Assembly (NCBI RefSeq): GCF_013386825.1
Contig: NZ_JACARC010000029.1
Coordinates: forward strand, 62,001-126,000
DNA length: 64,000 nucleotides
Direction: 5' to 3'
Source of the DNA: Pseudomonas sp. IPO3778
GTDB lineage: Bacteria > Pseudomonadota > Gammaproteobacteria > Pseudomonadales > Pseudomonadaceae
Shown here piece after piece: positions 8,468 to 16,849 of the stretch (position 1 is the first letter of the stretch; the number at the start of each line of letters is the position of its first letter). Below the pieces are notes generated by a model. The model saw nothing but the letters and a program-made list of their open reading frames with translations. It ran no database searches and was not told the origin of the DNA. A program made the translations under genes and the position numbers.

Positions 8468-8489
8468 CTTTATAAGTGAAGCGGCTGGA

Positions 8490-9419
8490 TTAGACCAGCT
8501 TCGAAAGCTCTGGTACGGCTTCGAACAAGTCCGCCACCAGGCCGTAATCAGCCACCTGGAAGATCGGTGCTTCTTCGTCCTTGTTGATCGCAACGATCAC
8601 TTTGGAGTCTTTCATACCGGCCAAGTGCTGGATCGCGCCGGAGATACCGACCGCGATGTACAGCTGTGGCGCAACGATCTTGCCGGTCTGGCCGACCTGC
8701 ATGTCGTTCGGTACAAAACCTGCGTCGACCGCCGCGCGGGAAGCGCCGACCGCAGCGCCCAGCTTGTCGGCCAGGGCGTACAGGTGTTTGAAGTTGTCAC
8801 CGTTCTGCATGCCACGGCCGCCGGAAACGACGATCTTGGCAGCGGTCAGCTCAGGGCGGTCAGACTTGGCCAGCTCTTCGCCAACGAAGCTGGAAGTGCC
8901 AGCGTCGTGAGCAGCCGCAACCGCCTCAACCGCAGCCGAACCACCTTCGGCAGCCACCGGGTCGAAGCCGGTGGCACGCACGGTGATGACTTTTACCGAA
9001 GCAGTGGACTGCACGGTGGCGATGGCGTTACCGGCATAGATCGGGCGCTTGAAGGTGTCGGCGCTTTCGACCGAGATGATCTCGGAGATCTGGTCAACGT
9101 CCAGCTGCGCAGCAACCCGCGGCAGGATGTTTTTGCCGTTGGAAGTGGCGGCAGCCAGGATGTGGCTGTAGCCAGCGCCCAGTTCTGCCACCAGCGGGGC
9201 AACGTTTTCCGGCAGTTGGTGAGCGTAGGCCGCGTTGTCGGCGACCAGTACTTTGCTCACGCCAGCGATTTTTGCAGCGGCTTCAGCCACGGCGCCGACG
9301 TTTTGGCCAGCGACCAGCACGTGGACATCACCACCGATTTTGGCGGCGGCGGCGACGGTGTTCAGGGTGGCCGGGGCCACAACCTTGTTGTCGTGTTCTG
9401 CGATTACCAAGATAGTCAT
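8490..9419 (-). CDS. etfA: Electron transfer flavoprotein alpha subunit
   Basis: A 309-residue ETF alpha subunit. With EtfB it forms the soluble FAD/AMP heterodimer that takes electrons from acyl-CoA and other dehydrogenases and passes them to ETF-QO. The N-terminal half has the ETF fold ([11 protein letters not shown]), and the C-terminal FAD domain shows [53 protein letters not shown], the family FAD signature. It begins 2 nt after the etfB stop and ends before the terminator at 8439. Divergent etfD, the membrane acceptor, is encoded 530 nt upstream of etfB. Confidence 0.97.
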   Translation of the reverse strand: MTILVIAEHDNKVVAPATLNTVAAAAKIGGDVHVLVAGQNVGAVAEAAAKIAGVSKVLVADNAAYAHQLPENVAPLVAELGAGYSHILAAATSNGKNILPRVAAQLDVDQISEIISVESADTFKRPIYAGNAIATVQSTASVKVITVRATGFDPVAAEGGSAAVEAVAAAHDAGTSSFVGEELAKSDRPELTAAKIVVSGGRGMQNGDNFKHLYALADKLGAAVGASRAAVDAGFVPNDMQVGQTGKIVAPQLYIAVGISGAIQHLAGMKDSKVIVAINKDEEAPIFQVADYGLVADLFEAVPELSKLV

Positions 9420-9421
9420 GG

Positions 9422-10171
9422 TTAGATTACCTTCGCTTCGTTTTTCAGTTTCTCGACCAGTTCAGCCACCGACTTGACCTTGATGCCCGCGCTGCGTGCA
9501 GCCGGCGCTTCGACTTTTACGGTCTTGTTGGTGGAGGCAGTGGAAACGCCCAAAGCGTCCGGAGTCAGCACTTCGAGAGGCTTCTTCTTGGCTTTCATGA
9601 TGTTTGGCAGGGACGCATAACGCGGCTCGTTCAAACGCAGGTCGGTGGTGACGATGGCTGGCAGTTTCAGGGAAACGGTTTGCGCGCCGCCGTCGATTTC
9701 GCGGGTCACGGCAACTTTGTCGCCGCTCACTTCGACTTTCGACGCGAAGGTGCCCTGGCCGTAACCGGTCAGTGCAGCCAGCATCTGGCCCGTCTGGTTG
9801 TTGTCGCTGTCGATGGCTTGTTTGCCGAGGATCACCAGCGATGGCTGTTCCTTGTCGACAACCGCTTTCAACAACTTGGCAACGGCCAGGGACGTCAGCT
9901 CTTCAGCGGACTCGACCAGGATGGCACGATCGGCACCCAGCGCCAGGGCGGTACGCAACTGCTCTTGAGCAGTGGTCGGACCGATGGAAACGACGACGAT
10001 TTCAGTCGCAACGCCTTTCTCTTTCAGGCGTACGGCTTCTTCCACGGCGATTTCGCAGAACGGGTTCATCGACATCTTGACGTTAGCGAGGTCGACGCCG
10101 GAATTGTCCGCCTTGACGCGAACTTTCACGTTGTAATCGACAACGCGTTTGACAGCTACAAGAACCTTCAT
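9422..10171 (-). CDS. etfB: Electron transfer flavoprotein beta subunit
   Basis: A 249-residue ETF beta subunit, the AMP-binding partner of EtfA. It begins [20 protein letters not shown] and carries the family segments [44 protein letters not shown] and, near 190, a Leu/Arg recognition loop region ([23 protein letters not shown]). GAGG lies 6 nt before the ATG. Its transcript starts somewhere in the 530-nt interval shared with etfD; a promoter-like TTGACC/CAATAT pair at 10440-10468 would give a leader of roughly 265 nt. Confidence 0.97.
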   Translation of the reverse strand: MKVLVAVKRVVDYNVKVRVKADNSGVDLANVKMSMNPFCEIAVEEAVRLKEKGVATEIVVVSIGPTTAQEQLRTALALGADRAILVESAEELTSLAVAKLLKAVVDKEQPSLVILGKQAIDSDNNQTGQMLAALTGYGQGTFASKVEVSGDKVAVTREIDGGAQTVSLKLPAIVTTDLRLNEPRYASLPNIMKAKKKPLEVLTPDALGVSTASTNKTVKVEAPAARSAGIKVKSVAELVEKLKNEAKVI

Positions 10172-10346
10172 GGATTCCTCGTTACTCTCCGGTGAAAAGA
10201 AAGTCGCCTAGGCGAACCTGGCGGTTGATGCTCATCGGCACACAAGGGCACCTCCAAAAACGTCGGCGGATGACCTTGCTCACGGGAAGCGATGACCGTT
10301 CGTCAGTGGTGACCGAGAAGTCATTCTTTATCGCAGCGTGTAAACT

Positions 10347-10368
10347 GCGCGCCATCAGTTGGGCGCGC
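10347..10368. other. GC-rich stem-loop in the etfB leader region
   Basis: GCGCGCC, an 8-nt loop including ATCAGTT, then GGCGCGC. If etfB is transcribed from the promoter-like site near 10440-10468, this stem is in its 5' untranslated leader. It lacks a T run and is not a terminator. Confidence 0.45.
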
Positions 10369-10439
10369 GTCACCTGTCTTGCTTTTGGACGTGCTCTTGA
10401 AACCAGCAGTCTGCCTACGGTAAGCGCAAAACCGACCGT

Positions 10440-10469
10440 ATATTGACCGGAACACCTATTCTGGTCAAT
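10440..10469. promoter_or_regulatory. Inverted repeat and probable etfB promoter
   Basis: ATTGACC (10442-10448) is repeated inverted as GGTCAAT (10463-10469), 14 nt apart. Read on the minus strand the right arm supplies -35 TTGACC and, 17 nt on, CAATAT as a poor -10. The symmetry suggests a repressor or activator site overlapping the etfB promoter. Assignment is from sequence pattern only. Confidence 0.45.
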
Positions 10470-10528
10470 ACGGCAAAATAGCCAGTCATAAGCCGCGCCT
10501 CTTTGATTTACCTAGCCTGCGGGCAATT

Positions 10529-10542
10529 CAAACAAACGTTTG
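10529..10542. promoter_or_regulatory. PsrA-type operator upstream of etfD
   Basis: CAAAC-AAAC-GTTTG matches the known PsrA recognition pattern of CAAAC and GTTTG half-sites separated by 2-4 nt. PsrA is a TetR-family, long-chain-fatty-acid-responsive regulator in Pseudomonas, and ETF genes are among its known targets. The box ends two bases before the -35 hexamer of the etfD promoter. Confidence 0.7.
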
Positions 10543-10544
10543 TA

Positions 10545-10573
10545 TTGGACGCTGAGAGTGGTGTAGATATAAT
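10545..10573 (+). promoter_or_regulatory. Sigma-70 promoter of etfD
   Basis: TTGGAC (10545-10550), a 17-nt spacer and a perfect TATAAT (10568-10573). Transcription should begin near 10580, giving a leader of about 124 nt before the GTG at 10704. Confidence 0.75.
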
Positions 10574-10703
10574 GCGCCACCTAGAGAGAAAGGTGGGTCG
10601 CCCCCTGCCCCTTGCATGAGATTTCTGCAGGCATTGCGGGACGAATTACCGAACCTCCACCCATTAGAAAAAAAGCCGTTGAGCCTTGAGTAGGAGATAG
10701 CCT

Positions 10704-12368
10704 GTGGAACGCGAATACATGGAATTCGACGTGGTCATCGTCGGCGCTGGCCCGGCGGGCCTGTCTGCCGCCTGCCGATTGAAGCAGAAGGCCGCCGAAG
10801 CCGGTAAGGAAATCAGCGTCTGCGTGGTCGAAAAAGGCTCCGAAGTCGGCGCTCACATCCTGTCCGGTGCCGTGTTTGAACCCCGCGCCCTGAACGAATT
10901 GTTCCCGGACTGGAAAGAACTCGGCGCCCCGCTCAACACGCCGGTGGTGCGTGATGACATCTATGTACTGCGTTCCAGCGAAGCGTCCACCAAGGTGCCT
11001 GACTTCTTTGTGCCCAAGACCATGCACAACGAAGGCAACTACATTATTTCCCTGGGCAACCTGTGCCGCTGGCTCGCCCAGCAGGCCGAGAACCTCGGCG
11101 TTGAAGTCTACCCGGGCTTCGCCGCCCAGGAAGCGCTGTTCGACGAGAACGGCGTGGTGCGCGGCATCATCACCGGCGACCTCGGTGTCGACCGTGAAGG
11201 CCATCCAAAAGAAGGCGTCTACACCCCAGGCATGGAACTGCGTGGCAAGTACACGCTGTTTGCCGAAGGTTGCCGCGGGCATATCGGCAAGCAACTGATC
11301 CAGCGTTTCAACCTGGACAGCGACGCCGACGCCCAGCACTACGGCATCGGCCTGAAAGAAATCTGGGAAATCGACCCGGCCAAACATCAGCCCGGCCTGG
11401 TGGTGCACACCGCCGGCTGGCCGCTGGACATCATGAGCGCCGAGAACACCGGCGGTTCGTTCCTCTATCACCTGGAAAACAACCAGGTGGTCGTGGGTTT
11501 GATCGTCGACCTGTCCTACAGCAACACCTTCCTGTCGCCGTTCGACGAGTTCCAGCGCCTCAAGCATCACCCGGTGCTGGCCCAGTACCTGGAAGGCGGC
11601 AAGCGCATCAGCTACGGCGCCCGTGCCATCTGCAAAGGCGGCCTGAACTCGCTGCCGAAAATGGTGTTCAAGGGCGGCGCGCTGATCGGTTGCGACCTGG
11701 GCACCCTGAACTTCGCCAAGATCAAGGGCAGCCACACCGCCATGAAGTCCGGCATGCTCGCCGCTGACGCCGTGGCCGACCGCCTGTTCGCCGAATCCGA
11801 AGGCGGCGACGAACTGACCGCTTACGTCGACAGCTTCAAGAACAGCTGGCTGTACGAAGAACTGTTCGCCAGCCGTAACTTCGGCCCGGCGATGCACAAG
11901 TTCGGCCCGATCATCGGCGCCGGCTTCAACTGGTTCGACCAGAACATCCTCGGCGGCAAAATGCCGTTCACCCTGCACGACACCACGCCGGACTACGCCT
12001 GCCTGAAGCTGGCCAAAGACAGCAAAAAAATCGCCTACCCGAAACCCGACGGCAAGCTGAGCTTCGACAAGCTGAGCTCGGTGTTCATCTCCGGTACCAA
12101 CCACGAAGAAGAACAGCCGTGCCACCTGAAGCTGAAAGACCCGAGCATCCCGATCGGCACCAACCTGCCGCTTTACGATGAACCGGCGCAGCGCTACTGC
12201 CCGGCCGGTGTGTATGAAGTGATCACCCAGGAAGACGGCGAGAAGCGCTTCCAGATCAACGCCCAGAACTGCGTGCACTGCAAGACCTGTGACATCAAGG
12301 ACCCTTCGCAGAACATCACGTGGGTAACGCCGGAAGGTGCGGGTGGGCCGACTTACCCGAACATGTAA
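10704..12368 (+). CDS. etfD: Electron transfer flavoprotein-ubiquinone oxidoreductase
   Basis: A 554-residue membrane-associated flavoprotein with one FAD and one [4Fe-4S] cluster; it oxidises reduced ETF and reduces ubiquinone. The N-terminal FAD Rossmann motif is VVIVGAGPAGLSAACRLKQK; the C-terminal cluster cysteines appear in RYCPAGVYEV and NCVHCKTCDIKDP. Length is normal for the family. The start is GTG with AGGAG seven nt upstream. It is transcribed alone from a strong promoter with a PsrA-type box, away from etfBA, and ends at the terminator at 12389. Confidence 0.97.
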   Translation: MEREYMEFDVVIVGAGPAGLSAACRLKQKAAEAGKEISVCVVEKGSEVGAHILSGAVFEPRALNELFPDWKELGAPLNTPVVRDDIYVLRSSEASTKVPDFFVPKTMHNEGNYIISLGNLCRWLAQQAENLGVEVYPGFAAQEALFDENGVVRGIITGDLGVDREGHPKEGVYTPGMELRGKYTLFAEGCRGHIGKQLIQRFNLDSDADAQHYGIGLKEIWEIDPAKHQPGLVVHTAGWPLDIMSAENTGGSFLYHLENNQVVVGLIVDLSYSNTFLSPFDEFQRLKHHPVLAQYLEGGKRISYGARAICKGGLNSLPKMVFKGGALIGCDLGTLNFAKIKGSHTAMKSGMLAADAVADRLFAESEGGDELTAYVDSFKNSWLYEELFASRNFGPAMHKFGPIIGAGFNWFDQNILGGKMPFTLHDTTPDYACLKLAKDSKKIAYPKPDGKLSFDKLSSVFISGTNHEEEQPCHLKLKDPSIPIGTNLPLYDEPAQRYCPAGVYEVITQEDGEKRFQINAQNCVHCKTCDIKDPSQNITWVTPEGAGGPTYPNM

Positions 12369-12388
12369 GGCATTGGCTTGAAAAACGA

Positions 12389-12412
12389 GGCCCCCAACTG
12401 GGGGCCTTTTTT
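12389..12412 (+). terminator. Terminator of etfD
   Basis: GGCCCCC-AACT-GGGGGCC followed by six T, 20 nt after the etfD stop. Confidence 0.9.
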
Positions 12413-12445
12413 GTGGCCAGAGAAACACCAATCAACTCGGTCAAC

Positions 12446-12533
12446 TGTGGGAGCTGGCTTGCCTGCGATAGCGGTGGCTCAGCAATACATCTGTGGCTGA
12501 CACACCACTATCGCAGGCAAGCCAGCTCCCACA
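12446..12533. repeat. Extragenic palindromic doublet (REPIN-like), GGCTTGCCTGCGATAG type
   Basis: Left arm TGTGGGAGCTGGCTTGCCTG and its inverse CAGGCAAGCCAGCTCCCACA at the right end, with the CGATAG/CTATCG extension. Same type as 43291-43377. Confidence 0.9.
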
Positions 12534-12560
12534 TTTTTAACCGAGTTGTGCCTGTAGGAG

Positions 12561-13451
12561 TTACGCCGCCCGCTCATCCCCCGGGCTGCGCTCGAAGTAG
12601 CGCTTATATTCCCGGCTGAACTGCGACGTACTCTGATACCCCACGCTATGCGCCGCCTGCGCCACGCCCATGCCTTCCACCAGCAGCAACTGCTGGGCCT
12701 TGAGCAGCCGCAGGCGCTTGAGGTACTGCACCGGCGACAACAGGGTGCAGCGCTTGAAGTGTTCGTGGAAGGTCGACGCGCTCATGTGCGCATACCCCGC
12801 CAGCGTCTCAATATTCAGTGGCTCGGCGTAATGCGCGTGCAGGTGGTTCAACGAGGTCGCCACCCGGGAAAACTGCCCCTGCTGCTCCACCAGTGCCCGC
12901 AGCACCTCCGCCTGGGGCCCGCGCAACGCCGTGAACAACAATTCCCGCACCCGCGCCGGGCCCATGATCCGGCTCTCCAGCGGATCGTGCAGGCACTGCA
13001 ACAGGCGTTCGACACAGCCACGCATGGCGTCATCCAGCACCACCGAACTCATGGACGCCAGCGTCTGCGCCGCCGGCGGTGGCCCGCTCTGAATGCCCAT
13101 CGCCATCACCAACTCACCCAGCACCACCCGGTCAATGCCGACCGTCACGCCTAAAAGCGGCGCATTGGGCATGGCAAAGGTTTCGCATTCGAAGGGCACC
13201 GGCATCGCCTGGATCAGGTAGTGCCCGGCGCCGTATTCCAGGGTGCGCGGGCCCAGGTAGGCGACCTTGCTGCCCTGGGCAACGATCATCAGGCTCGGCT
13301 CGTAAATCTGCGGGCCCCGCGCCACGTCGCAACTGGCACGCAAGACCTGCACGCCGGGCAAGTTCGTGGGCGAGAAACCATCACGGGGCGTCAGCGGTTC
13401 GATCAGGGCAACCAACGCGGCATTGGCGTCGACATGACGGGTCAACAACAT
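12561..13451 (-). CDS. AraC family transcriptional regulator
   Basis: A 296-residue regulator with an AraC_N cupin-like sensor half (SLMIVAQGSKVAYLG ... YLIQAMPVPFECE) and a C-terminal double helix-turn-helix (AGYAHMSASTFHEHFKRC, then VAQAAHSVGYQSTSQFSREYKRYF). The divergent gene 180 nt away is a zinc alcohol dehydrogenase, the common partner of this subfamily, so it probably activates that gene in response to an aldehyde or alcohol. The start at 13451 is chosen for homology-like beginning MLLTRHVDANAAL; the frame extends ten codons upstream to a TTG, with no ribosome site. Confidence 0.87.
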   Translation of the reverse strand: MLLTRHVDANAALVALIEPLTPRDGFSPTNLPGVQVLRASCDVARGPQIYEPSLMIVAQGSKVAYLGPRTLEYGAGHYLIQAMPVPFECETFAMPNAPLLGVTVGIDRVVLGELVMAMGIQSGPPPAAQTLASMSSVVLDDAMRGCVERLLQCLHDPLESRIMGPARVRELLFTALRGPQAEVLRALVEQQGQFSRVATSLNHLHAHYAEPLNIETLAGYAHMSASTFHEHFKRCTLLSPVQYLKRLRLLKAQQLLLVEGMGVAQAAHSVGYQSTSQFSREYKRYFERSPGDERAA

Positions 13452-13632
13452 GGCAAAAACTTCGCGAAAAAGGGGATGCAACCATCATCGCAGGTCTGGC
13501 GCCACAAGGATCCAATCCTGGGGCACTCCCGGACGAATAGGCATGAGACTCGGAGCAATCGCCATGGCCGCTCCCAGGCACGGCGCGGAGAATGCGCCCC
13601 CTCACCTGTCACTGCTCCTGCGAGGTTTCTCC

Positions 13633-14685
13633 ATGTACACCGCCATCGGTTACGCCGCTCAATCGGCCACCACTCCCCTCGCCCCTGTGTCCTTCGAACG
13701 CCGCAGCCCTCGCGCTGATGACGTGGCGATCGAAATCCTCTACTGCGGCGTCTGCCACTCCGATATCCACCAGGCCCGCAACGAATGGGGCATCGCCGTG
13801 TACCCGCTGATGCCGGGCCACGAGATCGTCGGCAAAGTCACCGCCGTCGGCGCCAGCGTTACCGCACATAAAATCGGCGACCTGGTGGGCGTTGGCTGCA
13901 TGGTCGACTCGTGCCGCCACTGCGACGCCTGCCACGCGGACCTTGAGCAATACTGCCTCGAAGGCCCGACCATGACCTACGCCACCCCGGACCGGGTCGA
14001 CGGCAGCAACACCATGGGCGGCTACTCCGACAGCATCGTGGTCAGCGAGCACTTCGTGGTGAAGATCCCGGCCACGCTCGACCTGGCCAGCGCCGCGCCG
14101 ATCCTCTGCGCCGGCATCACCACCTACTCACCGCTCAAGCACTACGGTGTGAAGGCCGGCGACAAGGTCGGGGTACTGGGCATGGGCGGTTTGGGCCATA
14201 TGGGCATCAAGTTCGCCAAGGCCATGGGCGCAGAAGTAACGCTGTTCACGCGCTCGGCGAGCAAGGCGGAAGAAGGCCGTCGCCAGGGCGCCGATCACGT
14301 GATCGTGTCCACCGATGCTGAACAGATGAAAGCCGCTGCCGGGCACTTCGATTTCCTGCTGGACACCATTCCGGTGCAGCACGACTTGAACCCCTACCTC
14401 GACGTGCTGCGCTTTGACGGCGTGCACATCCTGGTGGGTTTGATCGAGCCGGTCGACCCGCCCGTGAATGCCGCCAAGCTGGTGCTGGGCCGCAAAGTGC
14501 TGGCCGGTTCGCTGATCGGCGGTATTGCCGAAACCCAGGAAGTCCTGGATTTCTGCGCCGAGCACGGCATCACCTGCGACATTGAAATGCTCGACATCCG
14601 CCAGATCAACGAAGCTTACACCCGCATGATTGCCGGTGATGTGAAGTACCGCTTCGTGATCGACATGGCAACCCTGAAGGCCTGA
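13633..14685 (+). CDS. Zinc-dependent NAD(P)-alcohol dehydrogenase (YahK-like)
   Basis: A 350-residue medium-chain dehydrogenase/reductase of the cinnamyl-alcohol-dehydrogenase type, reducing or oxidising aldehydes and alcohols. Catalytic zinc ligands are seen in YCGVCHSDIHQARNEWG and PLMPGHEIVG; the structural zinc is bound by CRHCDACHADLEQYC; the NAD(P) loop is GVLGMGGLGHMGIKFAKAMG. The start MYTAIGYAAQSA at 13633 has GAGG upstream; the frame is open for 61 more codons but those overlap the control region. It is divergent from the AraC regulator and is followed by an extragenic palindrome. Confidence 0.92.
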   Translation: MYTAIGYAAQSATTPLAPVSFERRSPRADDVAIEILYCGVCHSDIHQARNEWGIAVYPLMPGHEIVGKVTAVGASVTAHKIGDLVGVGCMVDSCRHCDACHADLEQYCLEGPTMTYATPDRVDGSNTMGGYSDSIVVSEHFVVKIPATLDLASAAPILCAGITTYSPLKHYGVKAGDKVGVLGMGGLGHMGIKFAKAMGAEVTLFTRSASKAEEGRRQGADHVIVSTDAEQMKAAAGHFDFLLDTIPVQHDLNPYLDVLRFDGVHILVGLIEPVDPPVNAAKLVLGRKVLAGSLIGGIAETQEVLDFCAEHGITCDIEMLDIRQINEAYTRMIAGDVKYRFVIDMATLKA

Positions 14686-14687
14686 TC

Positions 14688-14816
14688 ATGATCGTTCCCA
14701 GGCTCTGCGTGGGAACGCATGCTGTGACGCTCTGCGTCACCGTTGCGCAGGGCTCAAGTCCTGCTGGACGCGGAGCGTCCGAAGCGGCATTCCCACGCGG
14801 AGCGTGGGAACGATCA
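14688..14816. repeat. Compound palindrome of the GTTCCCACGC type
   Basis: Three or four small hairpins in tandem: CGTTCCCAGGCTCTGCGTGG with GAACG, GTGACGCTCTGCGTCAC, GGACGCGGAGCGTCC and TTCCCACGCGGAGCGTGGGA. The ends ATGATCGTTCCCA and GGGAACGATCA are inverted copies. A shorter relative is at 50094-50171. Confidence 0.85.
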
Positions 14817-14824
14817 CGGCCTGG

Positions 14825-15628
14825 TCAGGCCTTCGCGCCCAACTCCGCTGACAGCCGGGCTGCGACCTGTTTGATCACAGGGATCAGCTCGGCCATTTTT
14901 GTAAGCGGCATGTAGGGCACGGTACTGGCGATGCTGATGCCGGCGACGATTCGCCGGCTGGCATCGCGCACCGGTGCCGCCACACAACGGATCGACGGTT
15001 CGTTGTCTTCCAGATCGAACGCATAACCGCCCGCCACGTATTCCTGCATGCGCTGCTCAAACTGCGCCCAGGATTGCTCGGGGTGCTGCGGCCACTGCAG
15101 GTTTTTCCCGCCCGCCGGCAAGCTGACCTGATACAGGCGCTGCCACTCCTCGACCGTGTCATCCAGCAGCAACGCCTTGCCGATCCCGGTGCGCGCCAGC
15201 GGCATGCGATGGCCTACGCGCGAGCGCATTTCCGGGCCGTTGCGGCCAGGGTTCTTATGCAGGTACAGCACGTCGTCGTATTCGCGGATGGCCAGGTGGA
15301 TGGTGTCGCCGGTGAGGGCCGACAGTTCGTCCAGATAAGGCACCGCCAGGCTCACCAAAGGCAATTCTTCGCGGGCCTGGAAACCCAGCTCGATCAATTT
15401 GGGGCCCAGCAGGTAGCCCACTTGCGGCACCACGCGCAGGTAGCGTTCTTCCACCAGGCAACTGGCCAGGCGGTGGGTGGTGCTGCGGGTGGTGCCGATG
15501 CGCTTGGCAATCTCCTTGAGATCCCGCGCGCCAGCCGCCACGGCCTGCACCACGCCCAGGCCACGCAGCAGGGTCTGGGTGCCGGTGGGCGCGGCTTCTT
15601 TGACGGGAGTTGGGGCGTTTTCCTGCAT
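14825..15628 (-). CDS. IclR family transcriptional regulator
   Basis: A 267-residue regulator: N-terminal winged helix (GLGVVQAVAAGARDLKEIAK, TTRSTTHRLASCLVEERYLR) and C-terminal IclR effector domain (TIHLAIREYDDVLYLHKN, RVGHRMPLARTGIGKALL, VAAPVRDASRRIVAGISIA). It lies downstream of an arabinose-type ABC operon on the same strand but 240 nt away across a palindrome, so it may have its own promoter while controlling that operon. The start MQENAP at 15628 is favoured; the longer open frame reads through the repeat. The effector, perhaps a sugar acid, is inferred. Confidence 0.85.
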   Translation of the reverse strand: MQENAPTPVKEAAPTGTQTLLRGLGVVQAVAAGARDLKEIAKRIGTTRSTTHRLASCLVEERYLRVVPQVGYLLGPKLIELGFQAREELPLVSLAVPYLDELSALTGDTIHLAIREYDDVLYLHKNPGRNGPEMRSRVGHRMPLARTGIGKALLLDDTVEEWQRLYQVSLPAGGKNLQWPQHPEQSWAQFEQRMQEYVAGGYAFDLEDNEPSIRCVAAPVRDASRRIVAGISIASTVPYMPLTKMAELIPVIKQVAARLSAELGAKA

Positions 15629-15686
15629 ATCGGGCCTATTGGGAAGTACGAAAACGGCGCCATTATGGGCGGTCACGACGGTTGTG

Positions 15687-15815
15687 ACGAGGGAGCTTGC
15701 TCCCGCTGGGGCGCGAAGCGGCCCTGAAACAGGCAACCGCATTTTGACTGGATGAATGAGGTGTTTGCTATTGGGGCTGCTACGCAGCCCAGCGGGAGCA
15801 AGCTCCCTCGCCACA
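15687..15815. repeat. Extragenic palindromic doublet (REPIN-like), GAGGGAGCTTGCTCCCGCT type
   Basis: Arms GAGGGAGCTTGCTCCCGCTG and the inverse CAGCGGGAGCAAGCTCCCTC, about 80 nt apart, plus a decayed extra arm (CCCTCTCGCCACA) just outside. Same type as 62381-62545. Confidence 0.88.
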
Positions 15816-15867
15816 GCAAGCCCTCTCGCCACAAAAAGCCTGCTTACCACAAAGAACCGGCTGCCCT

Positions 15868-16833
15868 TTAACGCTGTTTCATGCGGTCGATAATGACCGC
15901 CAACAACAGGATCGACCCACGAATCACGTATTGGTAGAAGGTGTCGATGTTCTTCAGGTTCATCGCGTTCTCGATGATTGCCAGAATCAGAACCCCGGCA
16001 ATCACATGCCGGATCATCCCGATCCCGCCGCTCAGCGACACCCCACCCAGCACGCACGCCGAGATCACTGTCAGCTCGAACCCCTGGCCAATCATCGGTT
16101 GCCCCGAGGTCATCCGCGACGCCAGGATCACCCCGGCCAACGCGCCAATCACCCCGTGCACGGCAAAGATGATGATCTTGGTCCGGTCAACGTTCACCCC
16201 GGCCAACAACGCCGCTTCCTGGTTGCCACCGATGGCCATGGTGTTGCGCCCGTAGGTGGTGTAGTTCAACAACCAGCCAAAAAACACAAAGCACAGCACA
16301 GTGATGACGATCGGCACCGGCACGCCAAACAGCTGGCCGTTGCCGAAGACGAAGAAGCTTTCGTCCATCACGCCAACCGCCTTGCCATTGGAGAAGATAT
16401 ACGCCAGCCCACGCACGATCTGCATCGTCGCCAGCGTCGTGATCAACGCGTTGATCCGCAGCTTGGCGATCACGATGCCGTTGATCAGCCCCACCACCAG
16501 GCCCATGGCCAATGCCGCCGACACGCCGAAGAACACGCTGTCGGTGTCGCGAATCACGATCCCCGCCACCACGCCCGAACAGGCGATCACCGAGCCCACC
16601 GACAGGTCAAAGTGCCCCGACGCCAGGCAAAACAGCATGGTGCAGGCCGCGATGCCCACGGTGGAAATCGCCAGCCCCAGGCCGCGCATGTTCAGCGGCG
16701 AAAGGAAGTTGTCGATGAAAATGGCACTGAGCACAAAGATGCTCAAGGCCGCCAGCAGCATGACCCAATCATCGAGAAACTTGCGCTGGTTGAACCCCGG
16801 CCAGAAGCTTCTTGCGGTTTTTACCTGTGACAT
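15868..16833 (-). CDS. araH: L-arabinose ABC transporter permease AraH
   Basis: A 321-residue inner-membrane permease of the sugar ABC family (RbsC/AraH), about ten membrane helices starting at DDWVMLLAALSIFVLSAIF. Features such as ASGHFDLSVGSVIACSG and the YGRNTMAIGGNQEAALLAGV motif that contacts the ATPase are clear. It is last in the SDR-araF-araG-araH operon, 17 nt after araG. I chose the ATG at 16833 preceded by GAGGTGG; a GTG two codons upstream is possible. Arabinose specificity is inferred from family resemblance of all three subunits. Confidence 0.9.
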   Translation of the reverse strand: MSQVKTARSFWPGFNQRKFLDDWVMLLAALSIFVLSAIFIDNFLSPLNMRGLGLAISTVGIAACTMLFCLASGHFDLSVGSVIACSGVVAGIVIRDTDSVFFGVSAALAMGLVVGLINGIVIAKLRINALITTLATMQIVRGLAYIFSNGKAVGVMDESFFVFGNGQLFGVPVPIVITVLCFVFFGWLLNYTTYGRNTMAIGGNQEAALLAGVNVDRTKIIIFAVHGVIGALAGVILASRMTSGQPMIGQGFELTVISACVLGGVSLSGGIGMIRHVIAGVLILAIIENAMNLKNIDTFYQYVIRGSILLLAVIIDRMKQR

Positions 16834-16849
16834 ACCCACCTCGTATTCT

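Noticed and set aside
10581..12431. A 616-codon minus-strand frame opposite etfD
   Set aside because: Antisense shadow of a strongly conserved gene with clear FAD and Fe-S motifs on the plus strand.
12446..12533. Inverted repeats considered as CRISPR or attachment sites
   Set aside because: Only two inverted arms per site, no regular spacers, no cas or integrase genes; they fit extragenic palindromes.
14825..16057. A longer (410-codon) version of the IclR gene
   Set aside because: The extra N-terminus translates the palindromic repeat and part of araH; the IclR fold begins near MQENAP at 15628.
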